A DNA stretch of 64,000 nt from Sphingobacterium yanglingense (lineage in GTDB: Bacteria; Bacteroidota; Bacteroidia; Sphingobacteriales; Sphingobacteriaceae), in the NCBI RefSeq assembly GCF_004363245.1, contig NZ_SNYV01000016.1:186001-250000 (forward strand), given 5' to 3'. The notes beneath the pieces were generated by a model, which was not told the DNA's origin, did no database searches, and saw nothing but the letters and a program-made list of their open reading frames with translations. Positions 1-8,073 of the stretch are shown in pieces (the stretch's first letter is position 1; every line of letters starts with the position of its first letter). The translations under genes and the position numbers were made by a program.

Positions 1-849
1 TTGAGCATCTACTTTCCCAACAAAAAAAGAGTCATTGCAGACAATATGAGCTACCTCATATTACCGACTCTGGCATTATTTGCTGTCCTCATTGGGTGTT
101 TCGCATACACCCTGTCTATCATCTTCAAGCAAAAGAAAATTTCCGAAATGAAGACTGACTTTATCAACAATATGACCCACGAGTTTAAAACACCTGTTGC
201 CACAATCATGATTGCCAGCGAGTCTCTGCGCGATCCCGAAATCGCATCCAATGAGCAGCGGGTAAATAAACTTGCCAACATCATATATGACGAAAACGTC
301 AGATTAGGCAGTCATATTGAACGAGTTCTCAACATCGCCAAACTTGAAAAAGAGAATCTACGGATCGAACGCACCGATGTACATGTCAATCCCCTGCTAG
401 AAGGAGTATTAGACAGTATGCAGCTACAATTGCACAAGGCGAGCGGAACAATCCATGCTGACCTCTCTGCAACCAAAGATTTGGTAATTGGAGACGAATT
501 GCATCTTTCTAATGTATTCTTTAACTTAGTTGACAACGCAATAAAATACAGCCCTAATGCTCCGGAGATACTCGTGAGAAGTCACAATTCGAAAGAGAAC
601 ATCATAATATCTATTTCGGACAAAGGGATGGGGATGACAAAAGAACAACAAGAAAAAATATTTGACCAATTCTATCGTATTCCTACAGGCAATTTACATA
701 ATGTAAAAGGATTTGGCCTTGGATTGAGTTACGTCCATGATATTATTAAACGATTAGATGGAAAGATTCAGGTGAAAAGTGAAAAAGACAAAGGCACGAC
801 CTTTGAGATAACATTACCGCTTAAATCGAAGAAGTCCAATAATTCATAA
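1..849 (+). CDS. Sensor histidine kinase, C-terminal part (RprX-like), cut by window edge
   Basis: This is the kinase half of a membrane sensor histidine kinase. A hydrophobic segment lies near residues 17-42 of the visible part. It is followed by the HisKA box NNMTHEFKTPVATI with the phosphorylated His near residue 60, an N box (NLVDNAIKYS), a G1 box (DKGMGM) and a G2 box (GFGLGLSY). The sensory N-terminus lies before the window, so the TTG at base 1 is probably internal. The response regulator gene follows after 19 nt, so the two form a two-component pair that resembles Bacteroides RprX/RprY. The signal sensed cannot be read from this part. Confidence 0.9.
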   Translation: MSIYFPNKKRVIADNMSYLILPTLALFAVLIGCFAYTLSIIFKQKKISEMKTDFINNMTHEFKTPVATIMIASESLRDPEIASNEQRVNKLANIIYDENVRLGSHIERVLNIAKLEKENLRIERTDVHVNPLLEGVLDSMQLQLHKASGTIHADLSATKDLVIGDELHLSNVFFNLVDNAIKYSPNAPEILVRSHNSKENIIISISDKGMGMTKEQQEKIFDQFYRIPTGNLHNVKGFGLGLSYVHDIIKRLDGKIQVKSEKDKGTTFEITLPLKSKKSNNS

Positions 850-868
850 ACAAAGACAACAAACTACT

Positions 869-1555
869 ATGCAAAAGATATTATTAGCAGAAGACGATCC
901 TAACCTAGGGGAACTCTTAAAAGATTACCTAGAACTAAAAGGAAAATATGAAGTAGTCCTTTGCCAAGATGGAGAGCAAGCCTTAGACCAATTTAGAAAA
1001 AGTGACTTTGATCTTTGTATTTTCGACGTGATGATGCCGAGAAAAGATGGCTTTACATTGGGAAAAGAAATCAGAAAAATCAATCAGACCATCCCCATTA
1101 TTTTTGCAACAGCCAAAGGAATGATGGAAGACAAAACTCAAGCCTTTGAGTTGGGTGGAGACGATTATATCACCAAACCCTTCCGTGTCGAAGAACTACT
1201 TTTACGTATTAATGCACTCCTCAAGCGTGTTTCCAAAGATAAAGAAGAAGAACTGGCCGATAAGTTTGAAATTGGCGGATACTTTTTTGACTATACCAGC
1301 CAGATTATATCTTACAAAGGGCAACAACAAAAACTATCCACCAAAGAGGCAGAATTACTACGTCTTCTTTGCTTAAAGAAAAACGATGTATTGACCCGAG
1401 AAGAGGCACTCATTAAGATTTGGCATGATGACAATTACTTTACCGGACGTAGTATGGATGTTTTCCTGAGCAAGCTCCGCAAGTACCTCAAAGAAGATCC
1501 AAATGTAGAAATAGTAAATGTACACGGCAAAGGATACAAACTACTAGTAAGCTGA
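869..1555 (+). CDS. OmpR-family response regulator (RprY-like)
   Basis: The protein has 228 residues: a receiver domain (about 1-120) with acidic pocket residues near D9/D10, phospho-acceptor D53 (CIFDVMMPRKDG) and K103 (ITKPFR), then an OmpR/PhoB winged helix (about 130-228). It would be phosphorylated by the kinase encoded just upstream and bind DNA as a dimer. The sequence resembles RprY of Bacteroides over the receiver domain as I remember it; this is recognition, not a search result. A hairpin follows the stop codon, so the pair probably ends the operon. Target genes are not visible here. Confidence 0.93.
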   Translation: MQKILLAEDDPNLGELLKDYLELKGKYEVVLCQDGEQALDQFRKSDFDLCIFDVMMPRKDGFTLGKEIRKINQTIPIIFATAKGMMEDKTQAFELGGDDYITKPFRVEELLLRINALLKRVSKDKEEELADKFEIGGYFFDYTSQIISYKGQQQKLSTKEAELLRLLCLKKNDVLTREEALIKIWHDDNYFTGRSMDVFLSKLRKYLKEDPNVEIVNVHGKGYKLLVS

Positions 1556-1572
1556 TAAACAGACAAAAAGAA

Positions 1573-1616
1573 GTAAGGAAAAGACGATCCCAATCTATTC
1601 TTTTCCTTACCCTTTA
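1573..1616 (+). terminator. Hairpin after the rprX/rprY-like operon
   Basis: The 12-nt arm GTAAGGAAAAGA at 1573-1584 pairs perfectly with TCTTTTCCTTAC at 1599-1610, and a T-rich stretch follows shortly. This fits an intrinsic terminator between the response regulator gene and the metE leader. The T-run is interrupted, so efficiency is uncertain. Confidence 0.6.
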
Positions 1617-1660
1617 ATATTTTTCTTTGCAATTTCAATTCTTATCCATACCTTAGCGTC

Positions 1661-1760
1661 GCTTATAGAGAAAGGCAGAGGGACTAGACCCGATGAAGCC
1701 TTAGCAACCTGTCCCTTGACAAGGTGCTAAATTCTACTCCATAAATGGGGAAAGATAAGC
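1661..1760 (+). promoter_or_regulatory. SAM-I (S-box) riboswitch in the metE leader
   Basis: The leader carries conserved S-box blocks in the right order: AGAGGGACTAGACCCGATGA (1677-1696), GCCTTAGCAACC, AAGGTGCTAA, and GGGGAAAGATAAG. The closing P1 helix is visible as GCTTAT (1661-1666) pairing with ATAAGC (1755-1760). It should bind S-adenosylmethionine and lower metE expression when SAM is plentiful. No strong terminator stem with a U-run follows before the start codon about 70 nt downstream, so control of translation initiation is as likely as attenuation (inference). Confidence 0.93.
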
Positions 1761-1831
1761 CGAAGTTTCTGATCCAAGAACTCTCTCTACAGCATTATTT
1801 TTTTATTAAAACAATTTAAAAGGAAAATAGT

Positions 1832-4144
1832 ATGTTAATTACCAACAACTTAGGTTACCCAAGAGTGGGCCCATTCCGCGAACTTAAAAAAGCTAACGAG
1901 GCGTATTGGGCCAAGAAGATTTCCGCGGACGAACTATTACAAGTAGCAAAAGAAATCCGTGAAGCAAACTGGAAAACACAGAAAGATGCAGGGATCGATT
2001 TAATTCCTTCCAATGATTTTTCTTTCTATGATCAAGTATTAGACCTTTCTTTGACAGTAGGTGCAATTCCCGCTCGCTACAACTCCCTATTAAGCAAGGT
2101 AGACAACAGCTACAGTCTAGATCTTTACTTTGCTATGGCTCGTGGATTCCAACAAGATGGAATTGATGTCACAGCTTCAGAGATGACAAAATGGTTTGAC
2201 ACGAATTACCATTACATGGTTCCTGAATTTACCAAGGACCAAACATTTAAATTATCTTCAGAAAAATTCTTAAACGAATATAATGAAGCAAAATCTGCAG
2301 GTATCGACACAAAACCTGTTCTAATCGGCCCTATTACCTATTTATTAATCGGTAAAGAGAAAGAGGCAGGATTTGACCGCATCGACTTAATAGATAGATT
2401 ACTCCCTGTTTATGAGCAAATCATATCAAAATTAGCTGCAGCTGGAGCTAAGTATATCCAAATCGATGAGCCGTACCTAGCTTTAGACATTGATGCCAAG
2501 ACAAAAGCTTTATATACAACCGTCTTCGAGCGTCTTAATGCAGCTGCCGGTACAACTAAGTTAATCGCAACGACTTACTTCGAAGCATTAAAAGACAATG
2601 AGGATCTCGCGTTATCGCTTCCTGTTCATGCTTTACACATTGACCTAGTACGTGGTGAAAACCAACTGGACACTGTTTTAGCTAAAGTTCCTGCCTCTCT
2701 GACACTATCTTTAGGTGTGGTAGAAGGTCGTAACATCTGGAAAAACGATTACGAAAAATCATTGAGTAAAATCGAACAAGCAGTTCATGCTTTAGGAGCA
2801 GATAGAGTATGGGTTGGTACTTCTTCCTCTTTGTTACACGTACCATTTGATTTGGAAAGTGAGAAAAACGAAGAAACATTACCAGCGCAAGTAAAAAACT
2901 GGTTAGCATTTGCAAAACAAAAATTAGCAGAGGTCAAAGACTTAGCAGTATTAGCACACGGCGAAGTAGACGCTACTACAGCACAACGCTTTGAAGCTAA
3001 TAAAGCTGCTGCTGAAAGCCGTCGCACATCCCCTCTAATTCACAAACCTGAAGTAAAAGAACGCGTTGGCAATATCACCGATGAAGACGCCCGTCGTACA
3101 TCTCCATTTGCAGCACGTAAAACAGCACAGCAAGCTAAATTCAACCTGCCATCGTTTGCTACTACCACTATTGGATCATTCCCTCAAACCAAAGACGTAC
3201 GTAAATGGCGTGCTGATTTGAAAAAAGGAACTATCACACAAGAAGAATACGACAAAGCTATCGCTGAAGAAACTGAAAGCACAATCCGTCTTCAAGAGCA
3301 ATTAGATATTGACGTGTTGGTACACGGAGAATTCGAGCGTAATGACATGGTCGAATACTTTGGAGAGCAATTAGCCGGTTATGCATTTACACAATACGGA
3401 TGGGTACAATCTTACGGCTCTCGCTGTGTGAAACCTCCTGTCATTTATGGTGATGTATATCGTCCAGCAGATATGACCGTTCGCTGGTCCGCTTACGCAC
3501 AGTCATTGACCAATCGTCCTGTAAAAGGAATGTTAACAGGACCGGTTACCATCCTTCAGTGGTCATTCGTTCGCAACGATCAACCACGTTCTACAACAAC
3601 GTATCAAATTGCATTAGCGATTTTGGATGAAGTTCAGGCATTAGAAAAATCAGGCATCAAAATCATTCAGATTGACGAACCGGCAATCCGCGAAGGACTT
3701 CCGTTACGCAAAGCCGATCAGCAAGAGTATTTGGACTGGGCTGTACGTGCGTTCCGTGTTTCTTCTTCAAACGTTGCGGACGACACACAGATCCACACCC
3801 ACATGTGCTATTCTGAGTTCAATAACGTAATCAAAGATATTGCAGCGATGGATGCCGATGTTATCACGATCGAAACATCCCGTTCGCAAATGAAATTATT
3901 GAATGCTTTCGCTGGAGACTTTAAATATCCAAACGACATTGGCCCAGGCGTGTACGATATCCACTCCCCTCGCGTACCTAGTACCGAAGAGATGGTTGAT
4001 CTATTACGCAAGGCAAAAGATGTAGTCCCTGCATCCCAGCTATGGGTCAATCCAGACTGTGGTTTGAAAACTCGCGCTTGGCCAGAGACCAAGGCAGCAT
4101 TAGAATCAATGGTTGAGGCTGCAAAAATATTAAGGGCAGAATAA
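1832..4144 (+). CDS. metE: Cobalamin-independent methionine synthase MetE
   Basis: MetE transfers a methyl group from 5-methyltetrahydrofolate polyglutamate to homocysteine in the cytoplasm, the last step of methionine synthesis. The 770 residues match the usual family length. The N-terminal half starts with NNLGYPRVGP. The C-terminal barrel contains TTTIGSFPQT and the zinc ligands in THMCYSEF (His and Cys) and VNPDCGLKTR (Cys). An AAAGGA stretch precedes the ATG. The gene stands alone between a SAM-I riboswitch and an intrinsic terminator, so it is a single-gene unit controlled by SAM. Confidence 0.98.
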   Translation: MLITNNLGYPRVGPFRELKKANEAYWAKKISADELLQVAKEIREANWKTQKDAGIDLIPSNDFSFYDQVLDLSLTVGAIPARYNSLLSKVDNSYSLDLYFAMARGFQQDGIDVTASEMTKWFDTNYHYMVPEFTKDQTFKLSSEKFLNEYNEAKSAGIDTKPVLIGPITYLLIGKEKEAGFDRIDLIDRLLPVYEQIISKLAAAGAKYIQIDEPYLALDIDAKTKALYTTVFERLNAAAGTTKLIATTYFEALKDNEDLALSLPVHALHIDLVRGENQLDTVLAKVPASLTLSLGVVEGRNIWKNDYEKSLSKIEQAVHALGADRVWVGTSSSLLHVPFDLESEKNEETLPAQVKNWLAFAKQKLAEVKDLAVLAHGEVDATTAQRFEANKAAAESRRTSPLIHKPEVKERVGNITDEDARRTSPFAARKTAQQAKFNLPSFATTTIGSFPQTKDVRKWRADLKKGTITQEEYDKAIAEETESTIRLQEQLDIDVLVHGEFERNDMVEYFGEQLAGYAFTQYGWVQSYGSRCVKPPVIYGDVYRPADMTVRWSAYAQSLTNRPVKGMLTGPVTILQWSFVRNDQPRSTTTYQIALAILDEVQALEKSGIKIIQIDEPAIREGLPLRKADQQEYLDWAVRAFRVSSSNVADDTQIHTHMCYSEFNNVIKDIAAMDADVITIETSRSQMKLLNAFAGDFKYPNDIGPGVYDIHSPRVPSTEEMVDLLRKAKDVVPASQLWVNPDCGLKTRAWPETKAALESMVEAAKILRAE

Positions 4145-4175
4145 CCGCAAAAATTTAGTAGTATTAAATAAATTT

Positions 4176-4208
4176 AAAATCCCGAGCCCTAAAAAGTTTG
4201 GGATTTTT
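4176..4208 (+). terminator. Intrinsic terminator of metE
   Basis: AAAATCCC at 4176-4183 pairs with GGGATTTT at 4200-4207, with the T-run forming part of the stem. It lies about 30 nt after the metE stop codon. Confidence 0.75.
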
Positions 4209-4209
4209 C

Positions 4210-4320
4210 ATGACCGCACTTTTGCTTCGAACAAACCAATCAGTCTTTACCCTCCCCATCCTATACTATGGCTTTGTGCTAGCACTCACTCTTTACAATT
4301 ATTTAAAACTGAAGGAATAA
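4210..4320 (+). CDS. Possible 36-residue hydrophobic peptide
   Basis: An ATG directly behind the metE terminator opens a 36-codon frame ending at TAA 4318-4320. The peptide (start MTALLLRTNQ, end NYLKLKE) has a hydrophobic centre (LPILYYGFVLALTLY) that could span a membrane. There is no clear promoter or ribosome site, and the start touches the terminator, so chance is a good alternative. Confidence 0.2.
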   Translation: MTALLLRTNQSVFTLPILYYGFVLALTLYNYLKLKE

Positions 4321-4360
4321 ACTTTTTTGACAATCACTTGTTATAAAGTAAATATCAGTT

Positions 4361-4537
4361 ATGAAAAAAATAAGTATTATAGCCCTGTTGACACTAGTTA
4401 CATTATCATTCACAAGCTGTGAAGTGATTGGAGGAATATTCAAAGCAGGAGTCTGGTCTGGCATCATTATGGTTGTGGTTGTAGTAGCATTAATACTATG
4501 GCTATTGGCAAAAATGTTTGGCGGACGAAGAAACTAA
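4361..4537 (+). CDS. Small lipoprotein with one membrane segment, 58 residues
   Basis: The frame encodes 58 residues. It has a lipoprotein signal (MKKISIIALLTLVTLSFTSC, lipobox Cys at residue 20), the short linker EVIGGIFKAGVW, then one strongly hydrophobic helix (about 34-52) and a basic end (GGRRN). Small proteins with the EVIGGIFKAG motif recur in Bacteroidota and, as I remember, are sometimes mislabelled phosphatidate cytidylyltransferase; no catalytic domain fits in 58 residues. The stop lies 8 nt before the next gene, so the two are probably co-transcribed. Function is unknown. Confidence 0.75.
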   Translation: MKKISIIALLTLVTLSFTSCEVIGGIFKAGVWSGIIMVVVVVALILWLLAKMFGGRRN

Positions 4538-4545
4538 AAAAATAT

Positions 4546-5073
4546 ATGCGCAACTACTTACTACTACTGCTTTATTTCAGTTCAGTTCTTTTCCCTTTAT
4601 TAGCACAAGAAGGTTACCCAAAACCAAATGTTAAAGACTTGCTATTCTACATTCAGCACAATCGCGGAAAAAACACCTATTTGTATCAAGCCAATATCGA
4701 CAAGCAGGGTAAAATAGACTCCAATGATCCCGTCAAGATCAGCAGACAGATGTTTGACAATAATGCGGAAATAAAATCTATAACCGCCATACAGCGCAAA
4801 TTTGCTTATGGTATCGATTCCACACCACAAAGTGACAAGTCGTACGAACTGAGCCTTGTTTCTTATCCCCAACAACGGCTTTATCTCCGCAGCAACGCCG
4901 ACGACAACTACTTTGTAGAAACCACCTTAAACGGTATAAAGATGAAAATAAATCGCTTATTTATTTTCCAAAAAGAAGGTACCTCCGGGCTTAATACAAA
5001 AGTAGATTACATTTTATTCTTTGGCACAGATCAAAAGGGCAAACACGTACATTCAAAATTAGTCATCGACTAG
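4546..5073 (+). CDS. Secreted protein of unknown function
   Basis: The protein has 175 residues from the ATG at 4546. I chose this start because it opens directly on a signal peptide (MRNYLLLLLYFSSVLFPLLA) and follows the 58-residue lipoprotein by 8 nt; the frame could extend to 4498 but would overlap that gene. The mature part (QEGYPKPNVKDLLFYIQHNR onward) looks like a small beta-rich domain, with a conserved-looking motif QHNRGKNTYLYQANID and no catalytic signature I recognise. A DUF4833-like family is possible but not established. It would be periplasmic. Confidence 0.7.
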   Translation: MRNYLLLLLYFSSVLFPLLAQEGYPKPNVKDLLFYIQHNRGKNTYLYQANIDKQGKIDSNDPVKISRQMFDNNAEIKSITAIQRKFAYGIDSTPQSDKSYELSLVSYPQQRLYLRSNADDNYFVETTLNGIKMKINRLFIFQKEGTSGLNTKVDYILFFGTDQKGKHVHSKLVID

Positions 5074-5129
5074 CCCTTCTTCTCCCTAGATTTTACTTTT
5101 CAATGTTCGTGATTACTCCACATTTTATC

Positions 5130-5137
5130 TAATTTTG
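5130..5137 (+). promoter_or_regulatory. -7 element TAATTTTG of the queD-like gene
   Basis: TAATTTTG matches the Bacteroidota -7 consensus TAnnTTTG exactly and lies 4 nt before the ATG at 5142. Transcription would start at or next to the start codon, giving a leaderless or near-leaderless mRNA. No good -33 TTG is visible at the expected distance. Confidence 0.5.
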
Positions 5138-5141
5138 CGTC

Positions 5142-5564
5142 ATGATTACAGCAGAGAGATACCACGACATTTCATGTGGACACCGAGTAGTAGGGCATGA
5201 AGGAAAATGCAGATACCTGCATGGTCACAATTACCGCATACATTTCATTGTCCAAGCCGATGAGTTAGACAATGTAGGCCGTGTCGTCGATTTCTCCGTA
5301 ATAAAAGAAAAACTATGCATGTGGCTCGAAGACAATTTCGACCACAAGTTCCTCATCTGGAATGAGGATCCATTACTAGCTTCATTGATGGAAATTGCTG
5401 CGGACAGCCTGGTTCTTGTCCCCTTCAATCCTACAGCAGAAAATATAGCAAAGTACCTAGTCGAGCAGATAGGCCCTCAACAGCTGGCAGAGCATGGCTG
5501 TCACCTTATCAAATGTAAAGTGGAGGAGACACAAAAATGTGCTGCCTCCTACACCTTAGCCTAG
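5142..5564 (+). CDS. queD: 6-pyruvoyl-tetrahydropterin synthase / 6-carboxytetrahydropterin synthase family (QueD-like)
   Basis: This family converts dihydroneopterin triphosphate to 6-carboxytetrahydropterin (QueD, queuosine pathway) or 6-pyruvoyltetrahydropterin. The 140 residues contain the zinc ligands His14, His27 and His29 (CRYLHGHNY) and the catalytic Cys23 in the GKCRYLHGH block, and a late Glu in KVEETQKCAASY. QueD is more likely in a bacterium of this kind, but no other que gene is nearby to prove it. It converges on the exonuclease III gene with only 6 nt between stop codons. Confidence 0.85.
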   Translation: MITAERYHDISCGHRVVGHEGKCRYLHGHNYRIHFIVQADELDNVGRVVDFSVIKEKLCMWLEDNFDHKFLIWNEDPLLASLMEIAADSLVLVPFNPTAENIAKYLVEQIGPQQLAEHGCHLIKCKVEETQKCAASYTLA

Positions 5565-5570
5565 ACGGCA

Positions 5571-6338
5571 TCAATCCTTCAGCTCGAGCAATACCGGACA
5601 ATGGTCCGAGTGTACAGCATCATTCAAAATATTTGCCGCTACAATCCGGTCTTTCAATGCAGCTGATGCCATATTATAGTCGATGCGCCACCCCAGGTTC
5701 TTGCCTCGGGATCCCGCTCTATAACTCCACCAAGTATAATGGTGCGGGTCTGCATTCAAATGGCGAAACGTATCAATAAATCCAGAATTGATAAAATTCT
5801 CCATCCACTCCCTTTCTTCGGGCAAAAAGCCAGAAGTGTTTGCATTAGATTTTGGGTTATGAATATCAATTGCACGATGACAAATATTAAAATCTCCACA
5901 GACGACAAGATTAGGCTGCTCTTGGATCAATTTGTCCGCATAAAGCTGAAAATCATCTAAAAAGCGGTACTTGAACGTCTGTCTTACATCCCCAGTAGTA
6001 CCTGACGGAAAATACGTACTCATCACCGACACCGTATCAAAATCAGCCCGGATAATACGGCCTTCAAAATCATAATCCTCGTGTCCACAACCATACTCTA
6101 TATGCTTGGGCGTTATCTTCGTCAAAATAGCGGTTCCACTATACCCTTTTTTTTGTGCAGGGTACCAGTAATGTTCATAGCCCATCTGTTCAAAAAAAGC
6201 TATTTCAGGAACCTGATCCGGTGTTGCCTTTATTTCCTGTAGACACACCACATCTGGGTTTACCGTCTTCAACCAGCCTACCCAATCCTTCTTCAAGGCA
6301 GCCCGTATTCCATTCACATTATATGTTACAATCTTCAT
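5571..6338 (-). CDS. xth: Exodeoxyribonuclease III (AP endonuclease)
   Basis: The enzyme removes abasic sites and degrades one strand of duplex DNA in base excision repair. The 255 residues show the EEP nuclease fold. They begin MKIVTYNVNGIRAAL, carry the metal-binding Glu in VCLQEIKA, GDFNICHRAIDI, WRIDYNMAS and the terminal SDHCPVLLEL with the catalytic Asp-His. It is the last gene of a minus-strand run and ends 6 nt from the convergent QueD-like gene. Confidence 0.95.
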   Translation of the reverse strand: MKIVTYNVNGIRAALKKDWVGWLKTVNPDVVCLQEIKATPDQVPEIAFFEQMGYEHYWYPAQKKGYSGTAILTKITPKHIEYGCGHEDYDFEGRIIRADFDTVSVMSTYFPSGTTGDVRQTFKYRFLDDFQLYADKLIQEQPNLVVCGDFNICHRAIDIHNPKSNANTSGFLPEEREWMENFINSGFIDTFRHLNADPHHYTWWSYRAGSRGKNLGWRIDYNMASAALKDRIVAANILNDAVHSDHCPVLLELKD

Positions 6339-6376
6339 CCCTAGCCAATTATAGATAAATTCCTTTACACAGCCCT

Positions 6377-7135
6377 TTATAGGCTATACTTCTTTGATTT
6401 AAAAGCATCAAAGAACTCCGTTATAAAACCAGATTTTGGTTTAAGTCCCTTTAAGATACGATCCTGATTCACCGCTTCCCTCCTCGTCAATAACCGGGCG
6501 GACATACGTTCATTCACAATAGGCCTATCCTGAGCGTTTGTTTTCGCTCCCGCGATAATATCTACGGCCTCTAGACCACTTATCACCTGACCGAATACCG
6601 TATAATTCCCATCCAAATGAGGAGCACCACCTACAGTAGTGTATTGTTCCCTTTGCAAAGCTGAAAGCTTATTCCCGTTCAATCTAAAACGCTCCAAAGA
6701 ATCTAGACCATCATTTGTAAAACGGTGTCCCTGAACGATATAAAACTGCGAAGCAGAAGATTGCTTTGCTGGATTATTGTCCCGAGCAGCTCCCAAAGCT
6801 CCTTTCTTATGAATAAGTCCTTCCTGGATTTCTGATGATATTTTATAATCGGGGCCTCCATTGCCGAGCATCGCATTATCCGCAGCCTTCTTCGAATCTG
6901 GGTCCCCCCCTTGAATCATAAAATTCTTAATAACACGGTGAAAGAGTAAAGAATCATAATAGCGCTCATTCACCAATTTTTTAAAATTATCACGATGCTT
7001 CGGCGTCTCATTGTAGAGCTGGATTAATATATTTCCCTTCCCCGTCTTCAGCTCTACATAATAGTGCTGTGGTTTTTGCGCCTGTGTCACCACTAAAAAA
7101 AATCCTAAAAAAATAGAAAATAAAAATCTCTTCAT
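6377..7135 (-). CDS. Secreted cyclophilin-type peptidyl-prolyl isomerase
   Basis: A signal peptide (MKRFLFSIFLGFFLVVTQAQ) precedes a cyclophilin domain that interconverts cis and trans prolyl bonds. Family blocks include FHRVIKNFMIQGGDP, QSSASQFYIVQGHRF and YTVFGQVISGLEAVD. The arginine of FHRVI is the usual catalytic residue. It has 252 residues, longer than the minimal domain because of an insert near 150-170 and a tail. It would act on proteins folding in the periplasm. The 115-residue gene lies 9 nt upstream, so they are probably one transcript. Confidence 0.92.
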   Translation of the reverse strand: MKRFLFSIFLGFFLVVTQAQKPQHYYVELKTGKGNILIQLYNETPKHRDNFKKLVNERYYDSLLFHRVIKNFMIQGGDPDSKKAADNAMLGNGGPDYKISSEIQEGLIHKKGALGAARDNNPAKQSSASQFYIVQGHRFTNDGLDSLERFRLNGNKLSALQREQYTTVGGAPHLDGNYTVFGQVISGLEAVDIIAGAKTNAQDRPIVNERMSARLLTRREAVNQDRILKGLKPKSGFITEFFDAFKSKKYSL

Positions 7136-7144
7136 AAAAATAAG

Positions 7145-7492
7145 TTATATCACTTCCAACTCTTGAAAGTAATCAATAATCAATGATTTCATAATCAGTT
7201 CTTGTTCCAATAATGTATAGTTAGGGATTGCTTTCACCAACTTCCAATGAGGCCAGCCTTGCTCGTCCAACCCTTCCAATTCATAAAACCCCATCGAACT
7301 GAAAAGTCGACATGTCGCAATATGCATCAGTTCCTCCTTCTCTCGCTTGGAGAATTTCTTAGGTCCCTGTCCGAGCTCCTGTACTCCGATTAAAAACAAA
7401 ACCACCTTTATATCGGGTAGTTCCATATCAAAACTCTGAGCCAGAGCCTCCCTTAGGACATTCCATTTTTTATTTACTTCTGTTGCTTTCAT
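7145..7492 (-). CDS. Conserved hypothetical protein, 115 residues
   Basis: I do not recognise a named domain. The protein is soluble, starts MKATEVNKKWNVLREALAQS and contains VVLFLIGVQELGQG, FSKREKEELMHIATCRLFSS and a C-terminal acidic helix. Its all-helical look and position directly before the cyclophilin gene suggest a small cytoplasmic protein co-transcribed with it. Proteins of this kind recur in Bacteroidota as I remember, without assigned function. Confidence 0.7.
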   Translation of the reverse strand: MKATEVNKKWNVLREALAQSFDMELPDIKVVLFLIGVQELGQGPKKFSKREKEELMHIATCRLFSSMGFYELEGLDEQGWPHWKLVKAIPNYTLLEQELIMKSLIIDYFQELEVI

Positions 7493-7548
7493 GTATATTT
7501 AAAAACCAAAAGTAACTAATTCAGAAGTAAGAATTGTCATGTGATTCT

Positions 7549-7983
7549 TTAAGATAACTCTAACAATAGTTCTTTGCATCGTTTTTCGACCATTTTATAT
7601 ACCGGATCAAACAGCATATCATCAAAATAAGGATCAGGCACCACATCATCTTTCAAAAACAGATGCACCTTATCTTTCTGTTCCCTATTCCTAGCTAGGC
7701 CGATTACGTCTTTATAGTTCTGCCTGTCCATCACCAAAATTAAATCATAATCCTCAAACAGTATCTCCGTAAAATGTTGCGCCCGTTGACCAGAGATATC
7801 TACGCCATTTCTTTTTGCCACAGCGATCGATCTATGGTCTGGTGCATGTCCAACGTGCCAATCTCCTGTACCGGCAGAATCAACAATCCATCCCAACCCT
7901 TTATCCAAAACCATATGTTGTAATATTCCGTGTGCCAATGGCGATCGACAAATATTACCCAAACAAACCATCAAAATCTTCAT
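7549..7983 (-). CDS. Low-molecular-weight protein tyrosine phosphatase
   Basis: Starting at the ATG at 7983 gives 144 residues opening MKILMVCLGNICRSPLA, the phosphatase loop CX5RS with Cys7 and Arg13. The general acid Asp117 sits in VVPDPYFDD. The enzyme removes phosphate from phosphotyrosine or small phosphoesters in the cytoplasm. The open frame runs 20 codons further upstream, but that part overlaps the deg gene terminator and is not family-like. Spacing to its neighbours suggests its own promoter. The substrate is unknown. Confidence 0.92.
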   Translation of the reverse strand: MKILMVCLGNICRSPLAHGILQHMVLDKGLGWIVDSAGTGDWHVGHAPDHRSIAVAKRNGVDISGQRAQHFTEILFEDYDLILVMDRQNYKDVIGLARNREQKDKVHLFLKDDVVPDPYFDDMLFDPVYKMVEKRCKELLLELS

Positions 7984-8005
7984 ATTCCAAAAATCTACAT
8001 TATTA

Positions 8006-8052
8006 TATAAAAAAACAAAGTATGACGATCTTACGAAAGCCATACTTTGTTT
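8006..8052 (-). terminator. Intrinsic terminator of the Deg protease gene
   Basis: On the minus strand AAACAAAGTATG (8052-8041) pairs perfectly with CATACTTTGTTT (8024-8013), followed by a run of T residues. It lies about 20 nt after the protease stop codon and before the phosphatase gene. Confidence 0.8.
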
Positions 8053-8073
8053 ATATATAAACTATTCTACGGT

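Noticed and set aside
7984..8043. N-terminal extension of the LMW phosphatase
   Set aside because: The family starts right at MKILMVCLGN, and the extra codons lie in the terminator of the Deg protease gene.
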